DNA of 64,000 bases from Alphaproteobacteria bacterium (GTDB lineage Bacteria > Pseudomonadota > Alphaproteobacteria > JAJFFI01). A program made the position numbers and the translations under genes. Positions 26,261 through 34,319 of this stretch are shown piece by piece (the first letter of the stretch is position 1; every line of letters begins with the position of its first letter). Below the pieces are notes generated by a model that worked only from the letters and a program-made list of their open reading frames with translations, was not told the DNA's origin and made no database searches. The DNA lies in assembly GCA_030066595.1 (NCBI GenBank), contig JASJBI010000004.1:1-64000 (forward strand), given 5' to 3'.

Positions 26261-27118
26261 CTAGGCTTCCCTCTCCCCCCTTTTGTCCGGTCGTTTGGAA
26301 CGCCGTTCAGGGAACAAGACTTTCATCAGTTCGCCGCAATAAACCTCCTCCGTTTCTCGGACATAGTCTGGGTCTAGTTTGGCCAGCAGCGCATGTTTCT
26401 GGGGAGCTGCATAGCTGCTGGCAGACATTGCGTCCAATGTGTCTACCGGCACGCCCACATGCGCCGCGATATCTGCGAGCCGATTGGGGATGTCTTCGGT
26501 CCTGAGGATAAGGAGCTGATCCCTTGGTGTAGAGTTCAGGACCTCGCGATTCTGTCGTGCCCAAAGATTGAAGTAGGCCGCCAACGGGCGGATGCCCCGA
26601 GCCTCGAGGACAGAGTCGTGGGGCGTGTAGCCGAATCTTTCCACCTCCCAAACCAGATCATCAAATCTGAACCAATATTCAGGCCGCCCGCGATTGATCT
26701 CATGATTCATCAACGAGTCCGCCCACGACATCGGATCACGCACCGTCAGGATGAAGCGCGCGTTAGGGAATGTGCGAATGAGCGGCGCAATCAGAAATCC
26801 GTTCAGCAAGGACGAATCCATTTCGAGCCAGTAGCGCCAGTCTCGCCTCCGCAACAGGGGTCCGATTTCGCGATCGGGAATCGATCCCTCCAGATAAGCT
26901 GTGGCCAGCTCTACCGTGCGCTTGATGTCTATCTCATGGGCGGCACGATACCGGCGACGAAAGATATTGCAGATCGAGTGCGTGCCAGTCTTGGCCGCGC
27001 CGCAGCCATAGGCCTGGAACCGGCGCGGGCGCAGGGTCTCCAGAAGACGAAGCTGCCCGAGGGTCTCGCGAATGCGCCAGCCGGTGCCTGCCGGCAGTAT
27101 TCTGGAACGCTGATTCAT
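26261..27118 (-). CDS. Sulfotransferase family protein
   Basis: This protein of about 285 residues is a likely PAPS-dependent sulfotransferase. FQAYGCGAAKTGTHSICNIF holds the phosphosulfate loop (GAAKTGTHSI), and FILTVRDPMSWADSLMNHE holds the conserved R and S of the 3'-phosphate site. LLILRTEDI follows as in the family. The C-terminus is strongly charged. I chose ATG 27118; a start at 27169 would add 17 residues. With the gene at 10025 this makes two sulfotransferases in the locus, pointing to a sulfated polymer, although the target could also be a lipid or a small molecule. Confidence 0.78.
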   Translation of the reverse strand: MNQRSRILPAGTGWRIRETLGQLRLLETLRPRRFQAYGCGAAKTGTHSICNIFRRRYRAAHEIDIKRTVELATAYLEGSIPDREIGPLLRRRDWRYWLEMDSSLLNGFLIAPLIRTFPNARFILTVRDPMSWADSLMNHEINRGRPEYWFRFDDLVWEVERFGYTPHDSVLEARGIRPLAAYFNLWARQNREVLNSTPRDQLLILRTEDIPNRLADIAAHVGVPVDTLDAMSASSYAAPQKHALLAKLDPDYVRETEEVYCGELMKVLFPERRSKRPDKRGEREA

Positions 27119-27628
27119 GTCTCTAACCGAGCTCTTGAACGGCGCAGTGAATGCTGTTGTGCAGTCCATATTGGGTGGCGTAACCTATTGATCCGTCTCC
27201 GGTTTCCGGCAGGCGACGGCGCTGGCCTTATCTGGTCGCCGAGACGGCGCGCGCGGCGCCAAGAAAAGAAGAAGGTGTCTATTGGTCGTGCTCTCTGTCC
27301 TGCTTTTCGATCGACGCTCGTATCTTGCACACCGGGCAAAACACGTCAGTGAGCCAGAGCGGCGCGCGAGTCTATAGGGAGACATCCTTAATGAGATGTT
27401 AAAAAGGCCCGCAACCTACGGCCCCTAATCTCCAACACACAAGACTGGGTACTTTGATCGTCGCCGCTCCGACCGCGCCGAAGCGCGCTCGAACTGTCGT
27501 ACGTCTGCGGAGAGGGCGGTGAGACCGAAGGGCCTCGACTAGCTGTTCGATGTCTGCTACCGAAAGCACCAAGCTGCCTGAACATACCGTAATCACTCGG
27601 AGAATCGGGCCTTACCCCGAGACAAGTA
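27119..27628. other. Divergent intergenic region with a CtrA-type box
   Basis: No gene is supported between the sulfotransferase and methyltransferase genes apart from a possible 17-codon extension of the former. A TTAA-N7-TTAA box lies at 27388-27402, roughly in the middle. Confidence 0.45.
27388..27402. promoter_or_regulatory. CtrA-type box TTAA-N7-TTAA
   Basis: TTAATGAGATGTTAA fits the CtrA consensus TTAA-N7-TTAA. It lies between divergent genes, 227 bases from the methyltransferase start and 270 bases from the sulfotransferase start. Confidence 0.4.
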
Positions 27629-28396
27629 GTGCACGCAATGACGCGACGGGGCGTACTGATACGGAAGGTCCGGCTGGCTCACAGGCTGCTCCGCCATCTG
27701 CTGCGGGTCTTGAAAACATCAAAAGAAACCATTGCTTCCACCCGCTTGGTTCCAGAGGACCAATTCAAGAAGACGGTTAGGGACGCCGTCGAAAAGACAG
27801 GCCTGCATCGGTCATCTGTCGGCGATTATTTGGAATTTGGCGTCTACAACGGCACCTCGTTGTACTGCATGTATGAGGTGCTTGAGGACCTGGGCTTAAC
27901 TGAGGCACGTCTATTCGGATTCGATTCGTTCCAGGGCCTTCCCCTGTCGGCGCTCGGTGACGACAATCGCGTTTGGCTGCCTGGGCAATACAAGTGCGAT
28001 TTGGGTCTCACCAAGAAGATCCTGACTGACCGGGGTGTCGACTGGCGACGGGTTCACCTGATCAAGGGGTGGTTCAAAGATACATTGAACCAAGACTTGA
28101 TAGAGAAGTACAAAATAGAGAAAGCCAGCATCGTTATGGTCGATTGTGATATCTACTCATCTTCCAAAGAGGCCTTGGGCTTTTGCTCATCACTCATAGG
28201 GGATGAGGCTCTCATCATATTCGACGACTGGGCGTCGGCCGATCTGGACAAGAAGAGCTTGGGTGAGAAGAAAGCCTTCAAAGAATTCTTGGAAGACAAC
28301 CCCGGCCTGAGCGCGACAGAGGTCGGGAGCTACAACGAGAACTCTTTGATATTTCATGTGACGCGGACGGGAGATAGCCCAGCATCAGGCGATTGA
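27629..28396 (+). CDS. TylF/MycF-family O-methyltransferase
   Basis: This 255-residue protein has the class I SAM-dependent fold of the macrocin O-methyltransferase family. YLEFGVYNGTSLYCMYEVL is motif I, LFGFDSFQGLP holds the acidic residue that binds the SAM ribose, MVDCDIYSSSKEAL and LIIFDDWAS supply the metal-binding aspartates seen in TylF and MycF. It would methylate a sugar hydroxyl of the polymer. Its base composition is visibly lower in GC than that of its neighbours, suggesting recent transfer. The N-terminus is basic and partly uncertain; the GTG at 27629 or the ATG three codons later may start it. Confidence 0.83.
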   Translation: MHAMTRRGVLIRKVRLAHRLLRHLLRVLKTSKETIASTRLVPEDQFKKTVRDAVEKTGLHRSSVGDYLEFGVYNGTSLYCMYEVLEDLGLTEARLFGFDSFQGLPLSALGDDNRVWLPGQYKCDLGLTKKILTDRGVDWRRVHLIKGWFKDTLNQDLIEKYKIEKASIVMVDCDIYSSSKEALGFCSSLIGDEALIIFDDWASADLDKKSLGEKKAFKEFLEDNPGLSATEVGSYNENSLIFHVTRTGDSPASGD

Positions 28397-28586
28397 CGAC
28401 CGTCCTCGACCGCTTGTGCGCGACGGACTTGTGCTTCTCTCAAGAGTGGATTTCTCGACCAAGGACCTGTAGGTGTCCGTGTTCTGACGCCGCAAGCGAC
28501 CATGGGCGGCAGGGCTGACGTCAACTTGCCGGCCGTTTCGGCCCGCGGCAAGCCGGCCAGGTGCTGGCCAGGAACAACCCGCCGGT

Positions 28587-30164
28587 TCAGACCAGCCGCG
28601 CCCTCAAGTGATCCGCGAGACGAAGCGCCAATGCCACTATGGTAATGGTCGTCCCTGTGTGACTGACGGTTGGGAAGACCGAGCTGCCCGCAATGTAGAA
28701 ATTGTCCACACCGTGAATCCGGCAGTCCCTCTGGACAACACCCTGACGCGGATCGTCGGCCATGCGCGTTGTTCCCATATGGTGATGCGTGATCTCGAAA
28801 TCGGGCCAGCCGGCCTGTTCATCAAACAGCCACTCGGCCAGCTGCGTTCTGCCCAGCCCGGTCCTCGCAAGCTCGGCCGCCGCGCTCTCAGCGACTACTC
28901 GGAACGTGTGGCGATCTATGTCGCTCAAGCGCCAGTTTAGCTTTAGCTTGCGCAACCCCAGCGCATCGCGGTCTTCGGACAGTGTCAGTCGGCTGTCGGG
29001 GTTGGGGGCCGGTTCGATCCAGCACTTCAAGATGATCGTTCGATATGCGGCTATTGGTTCCTTTCCAAGGACAAACTCCCGGTAGGCGTTTTTTGACACG
29101 TCATCCAGGTCGGAGACGATTCGCCAGATCTTGTGTCCGAGATGATCGGGCCATCGGCCTTCCCTCTTTAGGTTGAGCCACAACTTCCGAGCCGCCGCCA
29201 AGCCGCCCTTGCGGTCCGCGTCTGTGTATACCAGCCAACCACCATTCAGGCATTGCTCCTGTCTCTGGATCCGATCGGTGATCCGAAAGCCGGGCACGTT
29301 GGCGACGCCATCAAGCCATCTGTGCAGAAACATTCTGATCAGCCTGTCCGGCTTGTCCGTCACGATCTTGCCGGCAGCCGGATCCATGAGATGATCCATG
29401 AAAAAACGTCCGACGAGATCATGTCGATTGCCCAGGCCGTTCGGTTCCACGCCGGTCGAACTCAACAGCAGACGGACGTTCTCCATGCCGCCGCAGGCCA
29501 GCACGAAGAAACGAGCCTTGACCTTGCCGCTCTTGCCGGAAAGCGCCTGGATGCGGACATGGTCGACTTCGGAAGCCGTAGAATTGACAGCGATATCAAT
29601 CACATTCGCGTTCAGCAGCACACGGACGTTGCGCGCGGTTTTCAGTTCGTTGCGGTAGACTTCGCCAAAGCGGACGGGGCCGAGCTGGTGGATGATCGCT
29701 GACAGCTTTGTCGGTTCGAAGGGGGGAGGCTCGAGGCCGATTGCCTGCCATCGCTCCAGCTCGAAGGAAAACTTGCTCAGGCCGCAGATCTGCGCCGCCT
29801 TCCGATAATAGGGATCGATTTCAGATCGCGTCAGCGGCCAACCGCTGTGGCCAACCCAGGGACGGGTCTCGAAATCGATCTCATGCATCGGCATGCAGTA
29901 GCCGCCCCAATGGTTCGTGGTTCCTCCGAAATACCGCAGCCGGGTGGCGTCCAGGTCCATGTAGGGCAGGCCGATGATGTCGCCTTGATAGAGCTCTTGC
30001 GTCTCTCCTTCGAGCTCAAGGCCGCCGCTTTCGAGCAGCAAAACCCGCGCGGATCCTCCTGCCAGCGCATGCGCCAAGGTGATCCCCGCCGCGCCGGCAC
30101 CGATGATGCAGATATCGGCTGTCAGCTCGGACCCGTCTTCAAGCGCTCGGAAGTCGTCGATCAC
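28587..30164 (-). CDS. GMC-family oxidoreductase, copy 1
   Basis: This 525-residue FAD-dependent oxidoreductase begins near its ADICIIGAGAAGITLAHAL dinucleotide fold and has RLRYFGGTTNHWGGYC for FAD contact. ITHHHMGTTRM near the C-terminus holds the conserved active-site histidine. GSSVFPTVSHTGTTITIVAL replaces the usual G-G-x-N-P-T: residue 504 is Gly where the family and copy 2 (39209) have Asn. It has no signal peptide. The gene upstream, ten bases away, encodes a small Tat-type protein, the layout of gluconate or fructose dehydrogenases whose catalytic subunit is exported together with a small subunit. The substrate may be a sugar alcohol group of the polymer, but this is inference. The GTG at 30164 is the start. 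Confidence 0.82.
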   Translation of the reverse strand: MIDDFRALEDGSELTADICIIGAGAAGITLAHALAGGSARVLLLESGGLELEGETQELYQGDIIGLPYMDLDATRLRYFGGTTNHWGGYCMPMHEIDFETRPWVGHSGWPLTRSEIDPYYRKAAQICGLSKFSFELERWQAIGLEPPPFEPTKLSAIIHQLGPVRFGEVYRNELKTARNVRVLLNANVIDIAVNSTASEVDHVRIQALSGKSGKVKARFFVLACGGMENVRLLLSSTGVEPNGLGNRHDLVGRFFMDHLMDPAAGKIVTDKPDRLIRMFLHRWLDGVANVPGFRITDRIQRQEQCLNGGWLVYTDADRKGGLAAARKLWLNLKREGRWPDHLGHKIWRIVSDLDDVSKNAYREFVLGKEPIAAYRTIILKCWIEPAPNPDSRLTLSEDRDALGLRKLKLNWRLSDIDRHTFRVVAESAAAELARTGLGRTQLAEWLFDEQAGWPDFEITHHHMGTTRMADDPRQGVVQRDCRIHGVDNFYIAGSSVFPTVSHTGTTITIVALALRLADHLRARLV

Positions 30165-30174
30165 GGCGCCCCCG

Positions 30175-30585
30175 TCACGTCACAGCGGCAATCGCGCAAA
30201 GCCGGGCCTCGGAGCGTGCCAATACCCAGCCGTCAATGACGACGATGTTTCCGAGCCGGAAGTCGCGCTCGCGAGAGGTTCTGACAGCGGCACGCAGGGA
30301 CGCCGAGCCGGGCGCCGAATTTCGCAGGATCTGGGCCGCCCATCGAACTGACCCGTCGGCTTCCGCCGGTTCGGCGGCGAGGAAGCGGCGGCCGATCTCT
30401 CTCGCACCGAGGCGGTCACCGAGAATTCCCGTCAACGCTTTGCCGGCTTTGAGATCATCGGCCAAAACGGCGTGGCGAAGGGAGCCGCGCGATCCGAACC
30501 ACATTCCAAATCCTGAGACCGCGGCGAACGCCGTTGCCCCAAGCATCAGCCTTCTGCGTTCCAGGCGCTTCTTGAAGAGCTTCAT
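30175..30585 (-). CDS. Small Tat-type protein, partner of GMC oxidoreductase copy 1
   Basis: This 136-residue protein has a twin-arginine-like N-terminus (ERRRLMLGATAFAAVSGFG) and ends with RDFRLGNIVVIDGWVLARSE and then ARLCA. The small protein upstream of GMC copy 2 (40799) ends in almost the same way, and each lies about ten bases ahead of its GMC gene. I infer a dedicated small subunit that guides or matures the enzyme, like subunit 3 of gluconate 2-dehydrogenase, to which the likeness is in layout more than in sequence. No haem or iron-sulfur motif is present. The ATG at 30585 is the only start that leaves the signal intact. Confidence 0.68.
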   Translation of the reverse strand: MKLFKKRLERRRLMLGATAFAAVSGFGMWFGSRGSLRHAVLADDLKAGKALTGILGDRLGAREIGRRFLAAEPAEADGSVRWAAQILRNSAPGSASLRAAVRTSRERDFRLGNIVVIDGWVLARSEARLCAIAAVT

Positions 30586-30630
30586 ATCCGAGGAGGTGTG
30601 CTGGTCACTGTGGGCCGAGGTGAAGAGCGC

Positions 30631-31683
30631 TCAGTTGCGGGCCTGGGAAAGCTGGATCCCGGTATCTGAAATATAGCTTTCCACAGCCTCCTTAAACCTG
30701 TCCCGATATTCCAGCCAGGACATGCCATGCACTGCCAGGCCGGCTTCGAGGGGACCGCCGCTCAGGACCTTGGCCATCTTGTCGTTCACCGATCTGTCGT
30801 AGTGCCCACCGTCATAGGTCAAATCATGATCCTTGGTCCATTCAGACGGCATGGTGAAGTCATAATACTTGTCGAACACCTGTCCCACCGAATACGAAGC
30901 CCAAAGGTAATCTTCCAACTTCCCGTCCAGCCACAGCCGTCCAACGTAATGGGGGCTGATTACGGGGGTGTAGCCGATCATGCGCGTATGCTTTGGCAGC
31001 CTGTCGCGCAACTGCTGAAATAGCCTTACGCTGTTCGTCGAGAATCCATCTATAGCAAACATGCCGATCGACAGGTCTGGCACGAGCAGACTTTCGGGAT
31101 GAAACGGCCCGGAATCGGGATGGATGTCGCCGGTAAAGTCCGATCGGTAGAAGATGGGGTGGGGGCTCCGTCCCATCAGGGTTTCAATCGAGAATCTGAG
31201 CGCCTCGTAGGACAGGTATGTTGCGCGTGCGCTTGGCGGTTCGGAGTCCGCGCGAATGTAATCAGGCACATCTCCGGGTTGGTGCAGGCGGTCGACGAAG
31301 TCACGCGTGTTCACGCCGACGATCACGAGGGCTGGAGGCGAGCTCAGCTTCAGGAAATAGTCGAGGAAATTTCTGTAGTCTCCGATGGTCCCGAGCGCGA
31401 ACGAGTAGTTGAAACAAGTGTAGCCTTCGATCTTGTTGGGATTCAGAAGAATGCTGCGGGAGGTTCCCAATATGAGGCAGTTGTATTGTCTGGGATTCTT
31501 GCGCAGCAGGTTCGTCTTGCTGAAACGCTCGTTCCACATGTAGTTCTTGCCGGTAATCAGATTGCCTCGGAAGTACCAAAGTGGGTCAACCAGGTAATTG
31601 ATGCCAAAAACGCAGGAAATCATAAATAATGGAACGAGTCCAATTGCGATCAAGTATCTGATACAGGCTTTTTTGTAATTCAT
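30631..31683 (-). CDS. SGNH-like membrane-anchored protein (acylation partner type)
   Basis: This 350-residue protein has one N-terminal membrane helix (about 9-31) and an outer domain. CLILGTSRSILL at 69-80 resembles block I of SGNH proteins with S75 as possible nucleophile, and DLTYDGGHYDRSVNDKM near the C-terminus resembles the D-x-x-H block. Proteins with this layout often sit beside MBOAT acyltransferases, as here, and may finish transfer of an acyl group to a polysaccharide in the periplasm. The sequence is lower in GC than its neighbours. The ATG at 31683 has AAGGTG eight bases upstream. An AT-rich stretch ahead (31684-31750) may hold a promoter inside the operon. Confidence 0.6.
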   Translation of the reverse strand: MNYKKACIRYLIAIGLVPLFMISCVFGINYLVDPLWYFRGNLITGKNYMWNERFSKTNLLRKNPRQYNCLILGTSRSILLNPNKIEGYTCFNYSFALGTIGDYRNFLDYFLKLSSPPALVIVGVNTRDFVDRLHQPGDVPDYIRADSEPPSARATYLSYEALRFSIETLMGRSPHPIFYRSDFTGDIHPDSGPFHPESLLVPDLSIGMFAIDGFSTNSVRLFQQLRDRLPKHTRMIGYTPVISPHYVGRLWLDGKLEDYLWASYSVGQVFDKYYDFTMPSEWTKDHDLTYDGGHYDRSVNDKMAKVLSGGPLEAGLAVHGMSWLEYRDRFKEAVESYISDTGIQLSQARN

Positions 31684-31773
31684 GTCATGAACACCTTAGA
31701 CTTTATCAGAATATTATTCGCCATTCGATAGTAATACACGTTCTCACTGATGGATTCGCTCGTTCTTACCCGC

Positions 31774-32187
31774 CTAAGTCGGCGTGGATTCTTTCGACAA
31801 CTCCTGAACAAACTCGATCAGGACGCCGCGGGTGTAGACCGGGTGGAGAAAATTACACAGGAATGGTCCCGCCCCTTTCACGTGCTCGTCCTCCAACAGC
31901 CGCATGCCCTGATCGGCCAGTCGCCGCGCAACCTGGTCGAGGCTATCCACCGCGAGCGCCACGTGATGGACTCCGCCAACGCCCTTGTTGAACTTCTTGA
32001 GCGGTCCCCCATCCGGTACGACGAACTCGATGGGGCTTCCCTGCACCGGCTTGGTGAAGATGCAGAGCGCCTGCCACTGAGGCACATAGCCGCGATACCA
32101 TTCCTCGAGTTCCATGAGCGCCATCAGATCACCCACGCGTTCCTCGGACGGGACGATGATCCCGGTGTGATGCAGGTACCGCTTCAA
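31774..32187 (-). CDS. VOC-superfamily protein, methylmalonyl-CoA-epimerase-like
   Basis: This 137-residue cytoplasmic protein has two beta-alpha-beta units: YLHHTGIIVPSEERVGDL and GVHHVALAVDSLDQVARRL. The four usual metal ligands can be seen: H7, E54 in PIEFVVP, H75 and E125 in VLIEFVQ. This fits the methylmalonyl-CoA epimerase and glyoxalase branch. Between an MBOAT gene and the SGNH-like gene it may act on the ACP-bound group made by the FkbH-like protein, for example by epimerising it. That role is inferred from position only. The start is a TTG with GAGGCGA upstream. The 248 bases between it and the MBOAT gene hold no supportable gene. Confidence 0.68.
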   Translation of the reverse strand: MKRYLHHTGIIVPSEERVGDLMALMELEEWYRGYVPQWQALCIFTKPVQGSPIEFVVPDGGPLKKFNKGVGGVHHVALAVDSLDQVARRLADQGMRLLEDEHVKGAGPFLCNFLHPVYTRGVLIEFVQELSKESTPT

Positions 32188-32435
32188 GTCAGTTCGCCTC
32201 TCTCGACCGTCAGGCCGTCGCTCTCCTCGGCTTAGGAGGGAACAGGACTTCGCCGCAGATCATCGCTCTGATCCAGGGTTTTCCGGAACAGACTTCTCGG
32301 TGTCGCGGCCTCGGCCAGTTGGAAGATGAAACACCGGCTGTGGCTGCGCTTTCGAGCCGATCTTGACCAGTCCCTCCCATAGCGTCGTCGAAGCCCCGTG
32401 CCAGACCTGCATCGGCAAAGCACAGGTCGCATCAC

Positions 32436-34049
32436 CTAGAAGTCGAAATAGATAAACTGGTTCGGCGGTTTCGACAGCACTTGGGTTGCTGCGAAGTAGA
32501 GCAAAACACCCACGAAGATACCATTCGCCACGCTTGGCCGCCAGACCAGCAGGCCCGTGCCGGGACCGCGCTCCGGCCGATCGGCGGATCGAATGTGCTC
32601 CAAGCCGACACCGCCCACCCACTGGCGAGCATTCGGAAGCAGCCAAGTCACGACTATCAGCAGAGGAACCCAATAGATCTGGTTGAGGAGCAGGATCGGC
32701 GAAGTGCGAAACGTGACCGCACCCGGCGAGAGCTGATTGACCCAGCCAAGCAAGGCGTGAAATGCCTGCGGCACCTCCACGCCATTGAGACCGGCCATGC
32801 TTTGCAGCATGCTCCAGGCCTGGCCTGCGCTCTCGGACCGGAAGAACACGTTTGCGACAACGACTCCGGTAAAAGTCACCAGAATGCCAAGGGGACGGGT
32901 CAACGACGGCATCGTCGAGGTCTTGTATCCCACCACGTGCCGCAGAAACCGCCACGCATGGTTGATGACCAGGTAGGTCCCGTGCAGCAGGCCAAAGGTG
33001 ATGAACTGCCATCCGGCGCCATGCCATATCCCCGAGAGGAACATGGTGAAGAGGGTCGGAACCGCGACCAGCGCAAGGAACGGCTGGATCTCCGGCGCGT
33101 TGGGTCTGAGGATGCCTTTCCCCGCGGCAACCCGCCGGCGCGTGAGATTGAGAACCACGGGATTGTACACGTAGGCCGTCAAGAAGCGCGTCAGGGTCAT
33201 ATGGAAACGCTGCCAGAACTCGATAATGCTCGCCGCCTTCAAGGGAGAATCGAAGTTGATCGGCAGCGACACCCCGAACAGCAAGCCGAGCCCGATCGCC
33301 ATATCGGCATAGCCTGAGAAATCGTAGTAGAGCTGGAAGGTGAACATCAGCGCGCCGCTCCAGGCCTCGGCGATGGTCAGAACCTTGCCGTCGGCCGCTG
33401 CGCCGAAAGCGCGGTCGGCGTAGACACCGATGTTGTCGGCGATCACCACCTTCTTGAAGAGCCCGATCGCGAAAACCGTCAGGCCCATGGTGATCCTGTC
33501 GAGCTTGGGCTTGAACGCGTCCGGCTGGTCGAACTGGGGCAGCATCTCCTTGTGGTGGACGATCGGACCCGCGATCAGCTGCGGAAAGAAGCTCACGAAC
33601 AGGCAGTAACTGAGAAAGCGCTTCTCGCGGGTCACGCCGCCGAAGGCATCGACCAGAAAGGCGATCTGTTGAAATGTCCAAAACGATATGCCGAGCGGCA
33701 GCAGGTATTGCGGAACGCTGAACCCCGTTCCGAACACCACGTTCACATTCTCCACCGCGAAGGAGGTGTATTTGAAATAGCCGAGCAGAAGCAGATTGGC
33801 CGCGATTCCAAGGATAAGGAGCGGCCGGCTTTTGGTCTCGGCGAGGCGTACCCCAAGCCCGTAGTTGACAACGATCGACAACAGCAAGAGCGGCACATAG
33901 TCGGGCCGCCACCAGCCATAGAAGAACAATGAGGCGAGGATCAGCCAGGCAATGGCCAGCTGCCTGACCTGCGACCGCGATAGCAAGAAGAAGCCGATGA
34001 CCGCGGCCGGCAAGAACCAGGTGATGAACTCCGGCGAACTGAACAGCAT
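32436..34049 (-). CDS. MBOAT-family O-acyltransferase (AlgI/DltB type)
   Basis: This 537-residue inner-membrane protein has ten or more hydrophobic segments. YYDFSGYADMAIGLGLLFGV (241-260), FWQRFHMTLTRFL and LSGIWHGAGWQFITFGLLHG (338-357) are the hallmark motifs; H343 is the catalytic histidine. Family members pass an acyl group from a cytoplasmic thioester donor across the membrane to an outer partner protein or polymer. Here an acyl carrier protein gene lies only 21 bases upstream, as in the dlt system, and an FkbH-like gene before that. An acetyl-CoA donor would make the carrier protein needless, so a carrier-bound donor is more likely. Target is probably the polysaccharide. Confidence 0.87.
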   Translation of the reverse strand: MLFSSPEFITWFLPAAVIGFFLLSRSQVRQLAIAWLILASLFFYGWWRPDYVPLLLLSIVVNYGLGVRLAETKSRPLLILGIAANLLLLGYFKYTSFAVENVNVVFGTGFSVPQYLLPLGISFWTFQQIAFLVDAFGGVTREKRFLSYCLFVSFFPQLIAGPIVHHKEMLPQFDQPDAFKPKLDRITMGLTVFAIGLFKKVVIADNIGVYADRAFGAAADGKVLTIAEAWSGALMFTFQLYYDFSGYADMAIGLGLLFGVSLPINFDSPLKAASIIEFWQRFHMTLTRFLTAYVYNPVVLNLTRRRVAAGKGILRPNAPEIQPFLALVAVPTLFTMFLSGIWHGAGWQFITFGLLHGTYLVINHAWRFLRHVVGYKTSTMPSLTRPLGILVTFTGVVVANVFFRSESAGQAWSMLQSMAGLNGVEVPQAFHALLGWVNQLSPGAVTFRTSPILLLNQIYWVPLLIVVTWLLPNARQWVGGVGLEHIRSADRPERGPGTGLLVWRPSVANGIFVGVLLYFAATQVLSKPPNQFIYFDF

Positions 34050-34070
34050 GGTTCGATTTGCACAGTTCCG

Positions 34071-34319
34071 TCAGCCGGCGGCCAGCTTGCTCTGAATCAG
34101 GCGCACGAAATCGCCTACATTCTTGAGCCCCTCGACCTCCGACGCATTGAACTTGACGCCGAACTTGATTTCGCTCGCGATCAAGATGTTGATATGGTTA
34201 AAGGAATCCCACTCTGGGATGTCGCTCGCGGCGGTCTCGGGCGTCAGTGAGATGCCCTCGTCGTCGAACACCTCGCGAAAGATCCCGTTCAGGGCGTCGT
34301 AGGTCTCGCTCTCAGTCAT
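34071..34319 (-). CDS. Acyl carrier protein
   Basis: This 82-residue protein starts MTESETYDALNGIFREVFDD and has IPEWDSFNHINILIASEIK, where S39 of the D-S-F motif should carry phosphopantetheine. The start at 34319 overlaps the end of the FkbH-like gene by eight bases, implying coupled translation; a longer frame upstream is only that overlap. It lies 21 bases before the MBOAT gene. A carrier protein between an FkbH-like loader and an MBOAT suggests that it ferries the loaded group from one to the other. Confidence 0.87.
   Translation of the reverse strand: MTESETYDALNGIFREVFDDEGISLTPETAASDIPEWDSFNHINILIASEIKFGVKFNASEVEGLKNVGDFVRLIQSKLAAG

Noticed and set aside
32188-32435. Short frame between the MBOAT and VOC genes with QVWHGASTTLWEGLVKI
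   Set aside because: The pattern faintly recalls a glycosyltransferase tail, but it is too short and isolated to call a remnant.
32260-33912. A 550-codon minus-strand frame overlapping the MBOAT gene
   Set aside because: It lies in another frame of the same strand as the MBOAT gene, is rich in Arg, Ala and Gly and has no hydrophobic or catalytic pattern.
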